Below are positions 48,596 through 60,215 of a stretch of DNA of 64,000 bases, in pieces; positions within the stretch are counted from its first letter, which is position 1; every line of letters starts with the position of its first letter. The position numbers and the translations under genes were made by a program. The DNA is from Hippopus hippopus (lineage: Eukaryota > Mollusca > Bivalvia > Cardiida > Cardiidae). Where the stretch lies: positions 26,929,587-26,993,586 of the forward strand of contig OX328107.1 of NCBI GenBank assembly GCA_946811185.2, given 5' to 3'. The notes beneath the pieces were generated by a model. It had not been told where the DNA came from. It saw only the letters and a program-made list of their open reading frames with translations, and ran no database searches.

Positions 48596-48815
48596 TTAAC
48601 CCTTCACCTGCTAAATAAATTAAATGAAACTTTCAAGCCGACAGTAAAGTCCGAAATGTTTCTATTTCATAGTTTTTGGTTTTTTTTTTTTTTTTTCGGG
48701 GGGGGGGGGGGATATCGCTTTATCAGGTAGTGTAGACCCACGCTCTGTTCAGTCTGATCTTGATCTACATTGTCTGCTAAAGGTATTTGAAACGCGCTTA
48801 GCAGCGTAAAGGTGA
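48596..48815 (-). repeat. Family B MITE with T/G homopolymer
   Basis: TTAACCCTTCACCTGCTAAA, CAAGCCGACAGTAAAG, a T run then a G run at about 48679-48711, GTTCAGTCTGATCTTGATC, and GCGCTTAGCAGCGTAAAGG. The left hairpin arm is partly deleted. Confidence 0.82.
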
Positions 48816-49474
48816 AGACGTACAAGTTATGGAAAACAACGAGGTTTTCAATTATGCGTTAATTATAAAAATGTATTTTAAACTGTTAATCTTAAATAAC
48901 TTTGGAACTTTAATTTAACATTGATAGTTTACAGATAAAGATTAATTTGATTCGTTCATCCGTTAGATATTTCTAAAAACAATCGAAGAGGACACAATCT
49001 TTCTATCAAACGAAAAATGCGTTGTCGCTGTCACCGCAATACAACTAATGGTGTTCTAAGTTGAAATGCTATACTGGTAGACCTTTTTGGTACATCTATA
49101 GAGGGTTCAATTTTTTCTACAAGAAAAAAACCGTGTCTTTTTCGCTGTAGCTGAATGTACTGGCTTTTGACCTACTTCTTGGTACTGATAACAAAATGAA
49201 CAAATAGAACTTTGTGATTGGTAAAAAATGCCGTCATGTTTATTCTAAGAGCATCTGTGGTAAAAAATGTCGACATGTTTATTCTAAGGGCCCATGCTTA
49301 TTTGCTGGCAAATTTACGCCATCTATCTTTTTGAAAGATATTTCTTGTTACCAATTGGTGTTGTAGGGGAAGCTTATACTACCTGGCTAAGGCAAATCGG
49401 GTACATTGTGAACTATTTAAGTGGTAGAATTATAGTGTAACCCGAATGGCCCCAGCGAAGGTGTAACAGTCTTT
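48816..49474. other. Intergenic DNA
   Basis: Contains a short near-repeat, GGTAAAAAATG with CATGTTTATTCTAAG, at about 49218 and 49259. No gene. Confidence 0.35.
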
Positions 49475-49703
49475 TTAACCCTTTACCAAAAAATCCCTGG
49501 TTTTCACGACTCTGGGAAGGAAGACTTTTGAAAACATTGTGGGAAAAGGAGAAAATGCTGGTAACCAGCATTTTCTCCTTTTCCAAAAATGTTTTCTACC
49601 CTATCAAAGACAGAAATCATCATTTGAGCTATATTTAAATTGTTGACTTCAGATGCTTTCAGCTTGGTCCGGTCCAAAATTTTGTCGTGTGGTAAAGGGT
49701 TAA
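49475..49703 (-). repeat. Family A MITE, complete
   Basis: TTAA-CCCTTTACCAAA at the left and TGTGGTAAAGGG-TTAA at the right. Hairpin arms GGGAAAAGGAGAAAATGCTGG and partner, lightly mutated at the outer part. Confidence 0.93.
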
Positions 49704-50032
49704 GCAAACTGCGAAAAAAATAAGTACAACACCATTTGCTGAATGCTTTGAATCCCGAGAACAACATCAAGTGGTTTTGTGGGTAGATTTGAATATGATC
49801 AGATTGCAACTCAACATACAATCTGATATTTTGATCCACACTGTCAGATACTTTAAGAAATATTCTGATAAAGAAAACCAATAAAATTATTAAAGCTAAG
49901 TAATTTTCTCTAGTTCAGAAGTGTCCGCTTTCTTCATTCAGTTCGAATTTTAATAGTTATCAGTCAAAGTACTGCCTTCATCAAGGGATCTACAAATGTA
50001 TGGACGATTTTGAAACTCAAAAATAATTAAAT

Positions 50033-50282
50033 GAGCCATGCTGTCTCAAAAGGGAGCTTCATGTATCTACAAAAATTGTCGACTCATGTCAGCCTGCGCG
50101 GGCTGACCCGGACCGAAAATTTTTGCTATTGGTCAATTTTCTGCATGTCCAAGGACCAGCCTACTTCATGATTCAGCTGGTTGTTTGACAAAATGGATTT
50201 TATGGATCCATAATTATGCAATGAAATGTTTGATATCATGCATCACGGAGACGCATTAAGCACCTTTTTGCAGGGCTATGCT
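50033..50282 (+). repeat. Family C MITE
   Basis: TGAGCCATGCTGTCTC at the left, GTCAGCCTGCGCGGGCTGAC (shortened core), ATTTTATGGATCCATAATTA, and CACCTTTTTGCAGGGCTATG at the right. Confidence 0.87.
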
Positions 50283-50355
50283 TATTTTGTAGAAGCAAAG
50301 CTAAGTCTACCGTATTGCTTTTGCTGTTGAAAACTGTGCATCTAAAGCTGAGACT

Positions 50356-50635
50356 ATATGGCCTGCAACACGCAAAAAGGGGCATTCGGACCTTTGCGTA
50401 AAGTGTAGTCTCGGATCAGCCTGCGCAGTCCGCGCAGGCTAATCCGAAACGACACTTTCCGTTTTTATGTAATTTTCTGTTTTGCGGAAGTCTACTGTAT
50501 CACAAAATCTAATGTAGTCGTAATGTGCCGTCTCGGATTAGCCTGCGCGGACTGCGCAGGCTGATCCGAGACGACACTTTACGCAAATGTCCGAATGCCC
50601 CTTTTCGCGTGTTGCAGGCCATATAATAGGCAACT
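50356..50635. repeat. Family D double-palindrome element
   Basis: TATATGGCCTGCAACACGC and GCGTGTTGCAGGCCATATA are complementary ends. Arms of about 100 bases (50361-50460 and 50529-50630) pair with few mismatches, and each arm has its own dyad around CTGCGCAGTCCGCGCAG. Confidence 0.94.
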
Positions 50636-51629
50636 TGATCTTCTATCTACATTGCCCTGTCATACATTTCGACCAGATCAGTCCCAAAAGTACTTCAGCC
50701 GAGTTTTTTTTTTTTAACACTTGTATTCGTTTTTGTTCTACATGACACTAGACGGGTTTGTATTTAGCAGTATTCTAATTTCATGAGAAACACGACTACT
50801 CCATCAGTCAAAACTGCACATTTAACAGTCCAATATCAAATAAATATTCACGTACTTGTATCATTTGTATTTCAAAGAAAAACGCAAACAGACGCAAAAA
50901 CTAACGTTTGTCTTTTATTTGGTCGAACTACATGATTATAATGATTGTATAGGCCATACTTTTGTTTATTAGTATCCCACTGGGGCCTTGATATATTAGT
51001 ACAAAATTCTTAGTCCATTGAATTTAGAGGAACCAAGCACACGAAATCGCGCATCTACCAGGCACAAAATCTTTTTTCGTACCATTACATTCTTTTTCTT
51101 TTGAATAAAATATTTAATTTCAATTCTTTTTCAGTACAAACGATGCTGTAGAGGACTTTTGGAAAGACTGTGGGGAAAAAAAGAACGTATTTTTTAGAAA
51201 AGTTTTTCCCCCTTGTGTCACTGGTACAAGTTAGTACGTTTTAAACCCCCTTACAGCAATGGTTTAAAAAGCTAACACAAAAATATTTAGATATCACTTT
51301 TTTTTGTAATCTTTTTTTTTTTTGCTCTATCAGGTTGGATGTAGACGCTAGTACATCAAAACATAAAAAAGAAAAAAAAAAATGGTTTAAAACGCAAACT
51401 GTTGTCAAGATTTTACGACGAAGCCCAGTGTTTCGCGTTGTACAGTTTCACTTTGATCTGACGTTTTAAAGACAAGAACATTTGAACATCATTGAGGTGT
51501 CATCAAAACATGTTAGATAATGATGTATGTTATATAATAAAAACATAATACAACTTACAACACTTACCTTTCTTACAGGGTAATCGTCTATGTAACCCCA
51601 TGGAAGACACTCAACTTACAGTCTAGTCT
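50636..51629. other. Intergenic AT-rich DNA
   Basis: A faint family A hairpin remnant lies at 51150-51225 (GACTGTGGGGAAAA and TTTTTCCCCCTTGTGTC). No gene. Confidence 0.4.
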
Positions 51630-51849
51630 ATAACCCTGATCCTGCTAAATAAATGAAATGAAACTTTCAAGAAGATAGTAAAAACTCGAATGATACTTTT
51701 TTAAATTTATTTTGTAGGGAAAAATATCTCCTTATCGGACAGTGTAGATCCAAGATCAGACTGCACGTTCTGTGCAGTCTGATCTTGATTTACACTGTTC
51801 TACTGTTCTCAAAAGGTCAGTGAGTCGCGCTTAGCAGCATAGGGGTTAA
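51630..51849 (-). repeat. Family B MITE
   Basis: TAACCCTGATCCTGCTAAAT at the left, TCCTTATCGGACAGTGTAG, hairpin around ACTGCACGTTCTGTGCAGT, and AGCATAGGGGTTAA at the right. TACTGTTC is duplicated in the right arm. Confidence 0.88.
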
Positions 51850-52352
51850 TAAGGGTAACTTTAGGAAAAAAAAAACATAATTTTAGAAAATAGAAAAAAA
51901 CTTGGAAGCGGTGCCATCAGGACATCTTAGACCATAGTGTATACTTTACACGGCAATGCATAAACATGTATCTGTGTAAGAACATAAACACAAATACTTG
52001 TATATAACATCAGAGAGGGGCTCTATATAATCATCTCTCTTACAGGAAGAAAATACATTTTCCAAGATTGTCGTAAATTCAAAATTATCAACAAAAACGT
52101 CAAGGAATTTCATGCAAGGAATGATCAGAAAATGTGTCATCTTCAATTTAAAGAATAAATAAATAAATAAATAAATAAATAAATGAATAAGTAAAATTCA
52201 TATAATTTTTTCTATCTTTAATGATGTTTCTGCTAATTTTTGGGTTAAAATCATCCATATATGTCTGTTTTGAAGTACATGGATTAATATTGAAGGAATA
52301 TAGCGAAGATGACAATTTTATTGCGAAAGCCGTTATATTACAAGTGATTTTA

Positions 52353-52617
52353 ACAGTGCTCTATGAAAAGGGAGTTAAATACATCTGCAGAAAGTATCAA
52401 CCAAGCTAAACCTGCATAGACCGCGCAGGCCGAACTATGTCGAAACTTTTTGCTATTTGTCAATTTTATGCATGTCCAAGGACCAGTTGCCTCATGATCT
52501 GGTTGGTAAAAATAAAAATAATTATATGGATCCAAAGGTAGCCTATGTGATGACTTGCTTGGTATCATGAATCACGAAGATGCATTAAGCCCCCTTTTTG
52601 ACAGAGCATGGCTCAAA
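52353..52617 (+). repeat. Family C MITE, diverged
   Basis: GTGCTCTATGAAAAGGGAG at the left, GACCGCGCAGGCCGAAC, TTTTTGCTATTTGTC, and ACAGAGCATGGCTCAAAT at the right. Confidence 0.85.
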
Positions 52618-52739
52618 TAAAAAAAAAAAAGATGCCATCACAACATGGTAGATTATGATAAATGCTGAAAAACAATTATTCTCCAAACGGATTGGAGCTC
52701 TTACCTCCGACGAAGCTGTCTTTGGTCTTTTTTTTTTTT

Positions 52740-52790
52740 TAAATAAATAAATAAATAAATAAATAAAAATAAAAATAAAATAATAATACG
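52740..52790. repeat. AAAT-type simple repeat
   Basis: TAAATAAATAAATAAATAA units after a T run; a similar run lies at 52156-52186. Confidence 0.85.
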
Positions 52791-52813
52791 GAACTGCTTC
52801 AAGGAAGACGGGT

Positions 52814-53042
52814 TTAACCCTTTACCAGACCACAAAATTTTAGCCTTGTCCGAATTGAAAGCATTTGCAGACAACAATTTCAGTGTGACTCAAACAGTGC
52901 AAATTTTCTTTGATAGGGTAGAAAACATTGTGGGAAAAGGAGAAAATGCTGGTTACTAGCATTTTCTCCTTTTCCCACAATGTTTTCAAAAGGCTTCTTT
53001 CCGAGGGTCGTCAAAAGTCGGCATAGTGCTGTAAAGGGTTAA
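52814..53042 (+). repeat. Family A MITE, complete
   Basis: TTAA-CCCTTTACCAGACC at the left and GCTGTAAAGGG-TTAA at the right; CTTGTCCGAATTGAAAGC; hairpin arms GGGAAAAGGAGAAAATGCTGG and exact partner. Confidence 0.93.
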
Positions 53043-53291
53043 GAGAAAGTTGATGAGTTAAAAAACTTACAATTTTCTGTTTATTTCTGTAAAGAACGTA
53101 CGAGCAGCTTTAAAAAATTTAATGCAATCATTAACGTATTTTCTTTAAAAAAAACCCAGAAGTTTCTTTTGGGTTAGAGAAAAGAGAAAACATGGAAAAA
53201 AAAAAGAGTCCGATCAAGTGACCAAAGCTACAGGTGAAGGGAGTGACATGGAATGTATAAAAACAAAAATTAAAAAAAAATTCTACGGGAA

Positions 53292-53568
53292 TATATATGG
53301 TTTGCAACACGCGAAAAGGGTCATTCGGACATTTGCGTAAAGTGTCGTCTCGGATCAGCCTGCGCAGTCCGCGCAGGCTAATCCGAGACGGCACTTTACG
53401 ACTACATTAGATTTTGTCCTTCAGTAGACATGCACAAAACAAAAAATTACATAAAAAACGTAAAGTGTCGTTTCGGATTAGCCTGCGCGCACTGCGCAGG
53501 CTGATCCGAGACGACACTTTACGCAAATGTCCGAATGACCCTTTTCGCGTATTGCAGGCCAAATTATA
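53292..53568. repeat. Family D double-palindrome element
   Basis: TATATGGTTTGCAACACGCG and CGCGTATTGCAGGCCAAAT ends; GTCATTCGGACATTTGCG pairs with CGCAAATGTCCGAATGAC; two internal dyads with CAGCCTGCGCAGTCCGCG. Confidence 0.93.
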
Positions 53569-54106
53569 TAAATGTTAGTATTCTGTACTCATTCCAACAT
53601 TGAAAATGCTCGTAAGAATTTTTTCATCCTAGGAATAGAAATTTTCTAGAAATTTTCGATTGCAATAGAATTACTTTACAACAATTTTTTTGCTGTTACA
53701 AATGTGCTGTCTGATTTTGATCTGAACCGTTCGCAGGAACATGTACCATTTTCAAGGGAGGGTTATCTGTTGCCTATTGCTTGACGTTATGATTTTGACG
53801 TTCTCTGGACTCGTTACTGATCGAAATGCTCAAGGGAATGGTACCTTACCTTTGCCCTACATGTAAATTACCGAGAACCAGTACATTGTCGCCGCGGTAT
53901 GACTGACAGCGTTTCGAGACTTCCAAACTTTGTCTACAGAACTGACGGTGATTTTTAAATCCCGATTAAATTTGGGTGGTATTCAAAACCTTTATTTGTA
54001 AAAACTTTCAGACAAACGCCATAATGCAAACTCAGCAGTTGTTGTTTTTATCATAGTGAGCTAGTCTCAGCTGCTTTGTCTCATGGTAGATTAATCAGGT
54101 TATATA
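53569..54106. other. Intergenic DNA with a faint family B trace
   Basis: GCTGTCTGATTTTGATCTG near 53705 may be an old family B arm. Nothing else recognised. Confidence 0.35.
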
Positions 54107-54343
54107 TGAGTCATGCTCTGTGAAAAGGGCGGTTAATGCATCTCTGTGAAGCATCGTACCAAGAAAGCCATCACATTATTTTGGATCCATGAAATCCATT
54201 TTGTTCAACAGGTGAGTGAATCATAAGGTACAATGGTCCTTTGACATGCAGAAAATTTAGACATAGCAAGAAGTTTCGGCCAATGTCCTGGTCGATACCT
54301 TTTGCAGATGCAATAAGCCTTCTTTTCACAAAAGCATGGCTCA
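54107..54343 (-). repeat. Family C MITE, core deleted
   Basis: TGAGTCATGCTCTGTGAAAA at the left and AAAAGCATGGCTCAT at the right. The GC-rich dyad is reduced to CCAATGTCCTGGTCG. Confidence 0.86.
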
Positions 54344-54877
54344 TATAATATACTACTCACACTTTGATAGGGGTCATTTCGATATTTCGAAAAAAAATTA
54401 CATTTCAGTTTCGCATTGAAAAAAACATGTTTTTCCACAGGCAGTCGGTTTTTTCAGTGTTACAATAAAATATTCAAGTGTCCATAACATAGCGTATTGA
54501 AAAGGTATCCACTAGTTCTTTATATCAAAGCAGATTTTCTGAAATTGAAGGGGATCGATGGAAACATGGTGACCCCTAGCAAATTTTGAGTAGTATACAT
54601 TGGTTTCCGTTAGATTTCTTTAAAACTCCCATTTCATTGAGCAAGTTTGAACACAATATAGTTTTGTTTCTGATAGGGTAGACTAAGATCAGAGTCATGC
54701 AGGCTTATCTTTGTCAGCTGTCTTCAACGACTCTTGATTATAATCAATTAATTCCGTTAATATTCAATCAGTAGGATAAAAGTTTCATGGACAAATAATT
54801 TACTTATCTACTACAGACGTTCTCTGAACAGTTTCTGATGAAATTAAAACATAGCCGTCTCTGTCACCTTGTGCTTT

Positions 54878-54986
54878 AGGTCTACGGCCCCTAACTGTCA
54901 TATTAAAAGACGGAAGCTGCCGAGACTGGCCGAATAGTCTTTACGAAAACGTCGATGTTTACCGATGAGTTAGGGGCCGTAGACCT
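54878..54986. repeat. Perfect 19 bp inverted repeat with 71 bp spacer
   Basis: AGGTCTACGGCCCCTAACT (54878-54896) and its exact complement (54968-54986). The spacer has GACGGAAGCTGCCGAGACTGG. No other copy in the window. Confidence 0.85.
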
Positions 54987-55106
54987 TAAGGCATTCGCTG
55001 ACGGACCAGGGAGTCAAAGGATCAAAATGGTCTTCTCATTTGGCCGGTTGTTAAGGTACCGGCTTGTTCAGTAACAGTTACAGAGTGCTTAATGCTTGGT
55101 GCCTAA

Positions 55107-55397
55107 GCATAAAGGTTATGATAGTACATGTGCAGACAAAAGTGTCTCTCTTTTCACTGAGCTTATAATCATAAGTGCCTTATTTTTTATTGTTTTTAAA
55201 GGGAGCTTTTCAGATTTTTATAATCTCATAAGCATAAAGGTTATGATAGTACAGGTGCAGACAAAAGTGTCTCTCTTGTCACCGAGCTTACAATCTTAGT
55301 GCATTATTATTATTATTATTTTTTCTTTTTTTTTTTTTTTTTTTTCTTTTTCTTCTTATGGTGTTTTAAAGGGGGCTTTTCAGATTTTTATAATCTC
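55107..55397 (+). repeat. Tandem duplication, two diverged units
   Basis: AGCATAAAGGTTATGATAGT, GTGCAGACAAAAGTGTCTCT and TTTTCAGATTTTTATAATCT occur in the same order from 55105 and again from 55229. The second unit is longer because of a TTA/T-rich expansion at 55303-55345. Confidence 0.88.
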
Positions 55398-55757
55398 ACA
55401 AAACTTCAAAAATGCTTTATCCCTGAATGGGCTACATAACCTCTTTAGGTATTTTAAAATGTCGCGCCAGAGTTTTGCAAAGATTGGTGGGAATGTTACA
55501 TCACGGTAAGACGCGTCGATTACAAGGATTCGTAATCCAATTTGTATGATGACGTCATATCTGATGTAATAAATATACGGATATGGCAATTGCAAAACGA
55601 CTATCCCGTTAGTTAAACGCCCCAAACTGCACCGTTTTTATTGAATACAACCGTACAGTTTATACGACTACATGTAAAAGATATTTCTCGTTGTATTTAT
55701 CGGAAATCTAGAAAGAAATTTTGATTTATGACAGAAAAACTAAGTAGCTCCCTTTAA
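55365..55757. repeat. Family M inverted-repeat element, copy 1
   Basis: TTTTAAAGGGGGCTTTTC at the left and AGCTCCCTTTAAA at the right. GGCTACATAACCTCTTTAGG then CGCGCCAGAG and GGTGGGAATG match copy 2 at 60547. Confidence 0.65.
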
Positions 55758-56058
55758 ATGGGAATATTAACAATATAGAGTAGAGTGCTTATAGATCTAC
55801 CAATTCCACCAAGACGACATAGACTGGCCTAGTGTTTATTTCACGTAAAACGGAAGAATTTTATCAAACAACATTAAAGTGTCGATTGTCTGTACATACA
55901 GTTCTTAACCTGTACCTAACCTGTACCGACACATTCACCTTTGGAACCAATAATAAAAAAAGTAACAGCTAAAGGTTTCCGACGCACAATGTTTGGATAC
56001 TAGAGATTTTTCCTGAAATCGTTCACTTGTTTAAAATACACGTATCCTACAGCCAATA

Positions 56059-56579
56059 CCCCCCGTCACACCAAACTCGTTCTCACTCCGTTCCGAAAAA
56101 TGTTGCCAAACAGACTTAAACTGTGTTTGGACGGAGTGGACGTATTAGCAACCTTTTACGATCTGTTTACTTAATGGACAGGTTAGGGCGGTAAGGGTGC
56201 CCCAGAACTTTGAGCTTGCTCAAAATATTTTGCCGTCAAGCCCGTCCTGTAATTAGAGTGATAACGTACTTCAAACGATATGGACGTACCACAAACGGAA
56301 CTGCCGTACTGCAATCCTAATAGAGACGCGGTGCAGTCGGGCATCAATTTGCATTGCATTTGCATTTTACCGACCGAAATTACTCGTCCTATCCCGACCG
56401 TAGCCCGTTTTATGATTTTGTTGACAGGGGTAAGACTTTCTAAGAACAGGTTTGGTGAGATAGGGGCTTCAGGCATTATCAGGCCAAAATTACACGTTCT
56501 ATTTCGACCGCAAACCGTTTTCCGATTATGTCAGGACGAAGTAAGACGTTCTAAGAACTAGTTTGGTGTGACGGGGGCT
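56059..56579. repeat. Family K inverted-repeat element with internal duplication
   Basis: CCCCCGTCACACCAAACT at the left and AGTTTGGTGTGACGGGGGC at the right. An internal copy of the right end, AGGTTTGGTGAGATAGGGGC, lies at about 56449, preceded by a diverged copy of the same about 100 bp. Confidence 0.85.
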
Positions 56580-56771
56580 TTAATTACAGAAAAACAACTT
56601 CGAACCTTTCGTCCAACCGCCTTACTAACACCTTTTTTCTTGCATAAACTTGAACAAGTTTAAGGCGTGAATGATACTAGTCTAAGCCCTTTTCAAAACA
56701 GACCCAAATTGCTCATACGAGTGATCCACACCGTGAAAACGACATGTACATTTGAATCATAGTCAAATGTC

Positions 56772-56790
56772 GGGGGGGGGGGGGGGGGGA
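56772..56790. repeat. G homopolymer
   Basis: About 18 consecutive G residues. Confidence 0.9.
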
Positions 56791-57623
56791 AGCATGGACG
56801 CACTACCGTATCCAGAAAGAAATTTTATTACATCTGCTGCAAGGTCAACGATCTGGTTGCTGTGGTAAGAAAAAAGGCTTGACCCACACTACTTACATAT
56901 CTTCCTCCAGTTTGTGTATTTATATGACACCATTAACACTAGTCAAAAGAAGAATCCAAATACAAAACAGACAAATTGTACAAAATGTTAAGTATACCAT
57001 AAAACTTGACTACTGGTGCATCTTGTTCTTAACCAGCCGGCTACTCAAGCCATTATAAGATAAATATGAATTCTTTAAGACACTTGTTGTAACATCTATT
57101 TCCAGAATAGTTTCCATATTCGTCATACGATAGTTTCCCTACTTCAAATATTACCTGTTTCTGTCACAAGAGCTCACATCTGCACATGTATGTCTGACGA
57201 CTACTTTAAAATTTATTGATTCAAAGCAACACAAATCATGATTGATTTATGAGCGCAGATAAATATCACCGTAAGAAAACGCTAAGTATATATATATATA
57301 GTAGTGGTCCATGATAAGGCAGCACTTGCTGTAAAGACTAATGTTCGTATCAAGTTAGTTCTTATATCGCGTGAAAGTTTTTATAGGAAACATACTCGTA
57401 CAGACACATTTCTCTTCCAAAATAAGTATAATTTTTGCCATTGAGACCAATCTTTAAAACTGATACATTCTGTCCCTAATGTTATTATTCATGACAATAT
57501 CATAAATTGTGACTGAATGTTGCACTTTTTTTTCCAGTCAAAATTTTTTACAAACATGTAGCAGCAGTTGTTATTGTTGCTTGAGAAAACATAAAACAGC
57601 ACAAAAAGATATTTTTTTGTCTC

Positions 57624-57695
57624 ACATGTACTTGAATATGTTTATGCACATGTACTTGAATATGCTAATGCACAAGTACTTGAATGTACTCGTGC
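57624..57695 (+). repeat. 24 bp tandem repeat, three units
   Basis: Units begin ACATGTACTTGAATATG or a close variant, with decreasing similarity. The period is a multiple of three, so one frame reads as an eight-residue repeat of the type MYLNMLMH. No evidence that it is translated. Confidence 0.8.
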
Positions 57696-59552
57696 AAAGA
57701 TGTATACGTATCTTAAGTCGTAATCAGGTGACGGCTTCGAATACCATCATAGTAGTTGCGGACTGTCTAAATCGTAATAAAGGGTTCGGTTTATGATTCA
57801 TTGCTCTAATCATGGCTATTTATACTGAAGAATAATTCGCCATTGATTCCCTATGTTCAATATAAATAGGAAAAAAACTAAAATAATTAAGGTCTCATAT
57901 TCATATATGCTAATATAAGCAAATCCTGAAATTGAAAATTGACTCTGAATAGTAGAATTTCCCATGCTAATCATGGTATTTCCGGGATTTCCTATGTCGC
58001 AAAAGAATCGCCGGCCAGTTTGGTGTCATTTGGTTCAGCTATTCAGACAACTTTGTTTATCTTATGTGCATCCAGAATTTGCTAAGTAAAAGGATGGAAG
58101 GACTTATTATTAGCTTTTCACCATTCGTTCTTTAAATCTGGATGATTTCAACGAACTTGGTTCCGTTGTAACGGTTTTAATTTTTGTACATAAGATTAGC
58201 ATTGAAACAGCTTAGCAATTGTTTTGATACGTACAGTAATAACCCAATTTGCCGATGAAAGAACAAATCAATCAATCTGCAGACCTTTTGAAACTTAAAA
58301 AATACAAATATCGACATTGGACATTTCATACAAATACCAACAGAATAGACTTTGATTATGGATTATGGATTCATTATTTCAGAGTTAGAATATGATTACC
58401 TGTAGCCTGTAGGCTGTAAGAATACCACAACATACCCTCGCTCTTATGGTATTCATTTGAACGTTTGAATAGCACACGCTTTATATTTCACAGGTTCTTG
58501 AATCCTCCTTTTTCAGCTGTCTACATTTTCGGGGAAAAAAATGTTAGTGAAGTTGAAATTAAAAAAAAAATTGATCAAAGCTTTTTGATAACAAAATTAA
58601 AACTCTGTGTGCGAAACAGTTTTTGTTGTTGTTTTCTGTTGTTGTTGGAAGTGGTGACGGTGGTCATCAAACCTTTCATACAAGACTGCTCCCCAATTCC
58701 CCTTCCTAATGTCTATTCATAGAAGGTTTGGAGTATTACTCAATGCATCGAGGGTGTGTATCAGTATAATTGGTACAAAATTCATACTATCTGATTACAT
58801 ATGAGTTCTAGGGCAAAATGATATATTTATTATGACTCTTTGATGACTAGTGAGCTTTTTATAACAAAAATTTTTAACATCTTTCGTAACTATTGTTGCG
58901 TGGCAATTTGGAATGAGGCAGTCAAACATAGAATGAAACTGAACCCGAGTAGTTTTAACCTTCATGAACGGAACTGATTCAATAAATATCACGTGACAAA
59001 TCTCTCGATCACGTGACGGATTACCATACACATAGGTATAATATCCACTATACCCTTACAAGAAGTAATCAATAACCGAAGTACGTTATTACGATAGAAT
59101 ACACCATTAAGTGACATTTCAATAACACTAAACGAAGAGATCGCTTCTTTAAGCAAGTACAAACACTCAGAAGCAACCATTATATAGAATGAACACGAAC
59201 ACTTTCGCAAATTAAATAACCCCTTTTCCGCGCGCAGTGTCGTGTTTCAATCGTTTTAGTTCATGAATTGCATCTCTGTCAAAAGGACGGTATTTTTACC
59301 TGTAAATCATCATAAATCATTGTAATTGCATTCGTTTACCGATATTTTTTAAACAATATCCAATATACAATATAACAATTTCCTGGCTACAGTCATCGGC
59401 ATAATTAAGTTGGCAACTTAAATGAAATGTGTCTCGCTTGGTGGCTATGGCAGGACTTGACACATTACCGTCTACAAGTGACATATAACTTCATACAGCA
59501 TATTCCTTTTGAAATATTGTCGCAAAACTAGAAATGGCTCATAACATATTCA
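57696..59552. other. Intergenic DNA, no recognised feature
   Basis: Several frames of 73-85 codons without recognisable protein. Nothing else seen. Confidence 0.35.
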
Positions 59553-59771
59553 TGTATTGAACCAAAAGACAAACTTTTGGACTCGACTACATTGAAAGAA
59601 TTTACAGATGACAGGATAAATGCGGCTCATTTGGTGAAATCTGTCTATAAAGGATAGAAAACAATATTGGGCAAAAGGGAGAGAATGCTGGTAACCAGCA
59701 TCCCGCCCACAATGATTTCAAGTCTTCCTCCTCAGGTTCCTTTAAACTCGGGATTGTTTGGTAAAGTGTTT
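59553..59771 (+). repeat. Family A MITE, decayed
   Basis: AACCAAAAGACAAACTTTTG, CTACATTGAAAGAATTTACA, GGGAGAGAATGCTGGTAACC, and TTGTTTGGTAAAGTGTT. Right hairpin arm is partly deleted. Confidence 0.78.
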
Positions 59772-60018
59772 ATAAGTATTGATTATCTCATCCTCGGTGA
59801 CCCAGTTTCGATTCATTCTGTAATCGCCCCTGGGTAATTTCGCTGGCGTTTCCTCGTTCTCATGAATTATTCATGAAGCATTTTGACTGGTGATCTCAGT
59901 TTTTCTTTGAGAAAATTTAAACTATTTTTATCACAAATACGCCGTCATTTCTATTTTTTAGTTGTCGATATCCAATCACATCATTCATTACAAATCAAGC
60001 TTAGCGATACTTTAAATA

Positions 60019-60215
60019 TGGCGGCGCCCATCAATACCACAATCGAGAAGCGTTTAAAAGAGATTTTCGGCGTAACACCGAAAGAATGTCAGTTAAAATC
60101 GTACACAAAGATCGACAGTGTTGTCCCTGTATTGCAGAATGGCATATCTCACAGGAGACAAGTACGCCGACGGCCGCCATATTTGTTGACAACCTCGGGT
60201 TATTTTCAGGGTTAA
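60019..60215 (+). CDS. Unidentified short reading frame, possible first exon
   Basis: ATG at 60019 in the context AATATGGCGGCGCCC opens 65 codons: MAAPINTTIEKRLKEIFGV, then TPKECQLKSYTKIDSV, and an Arg-rich end before a stop. The first 42 residues have an amphipathic, soluble look and a more balanced base composition than the surroundings. After about residue 45 the sequence loses this character. I recognise no family with confidence; a distant likeness of IFGVTPKECQLK to the start of RecQ-like helicase domains is only suggestive. No clear splice donor was found. It may be a first exon, a gene fragment or chance. Confidence 0.25.

Noticed and set aside
49504..49881. 125-codon frame on the - strand
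   Set aside because: Largely within a complete family A MITE with TTAA at both ends. The same frame is broken in other copies.
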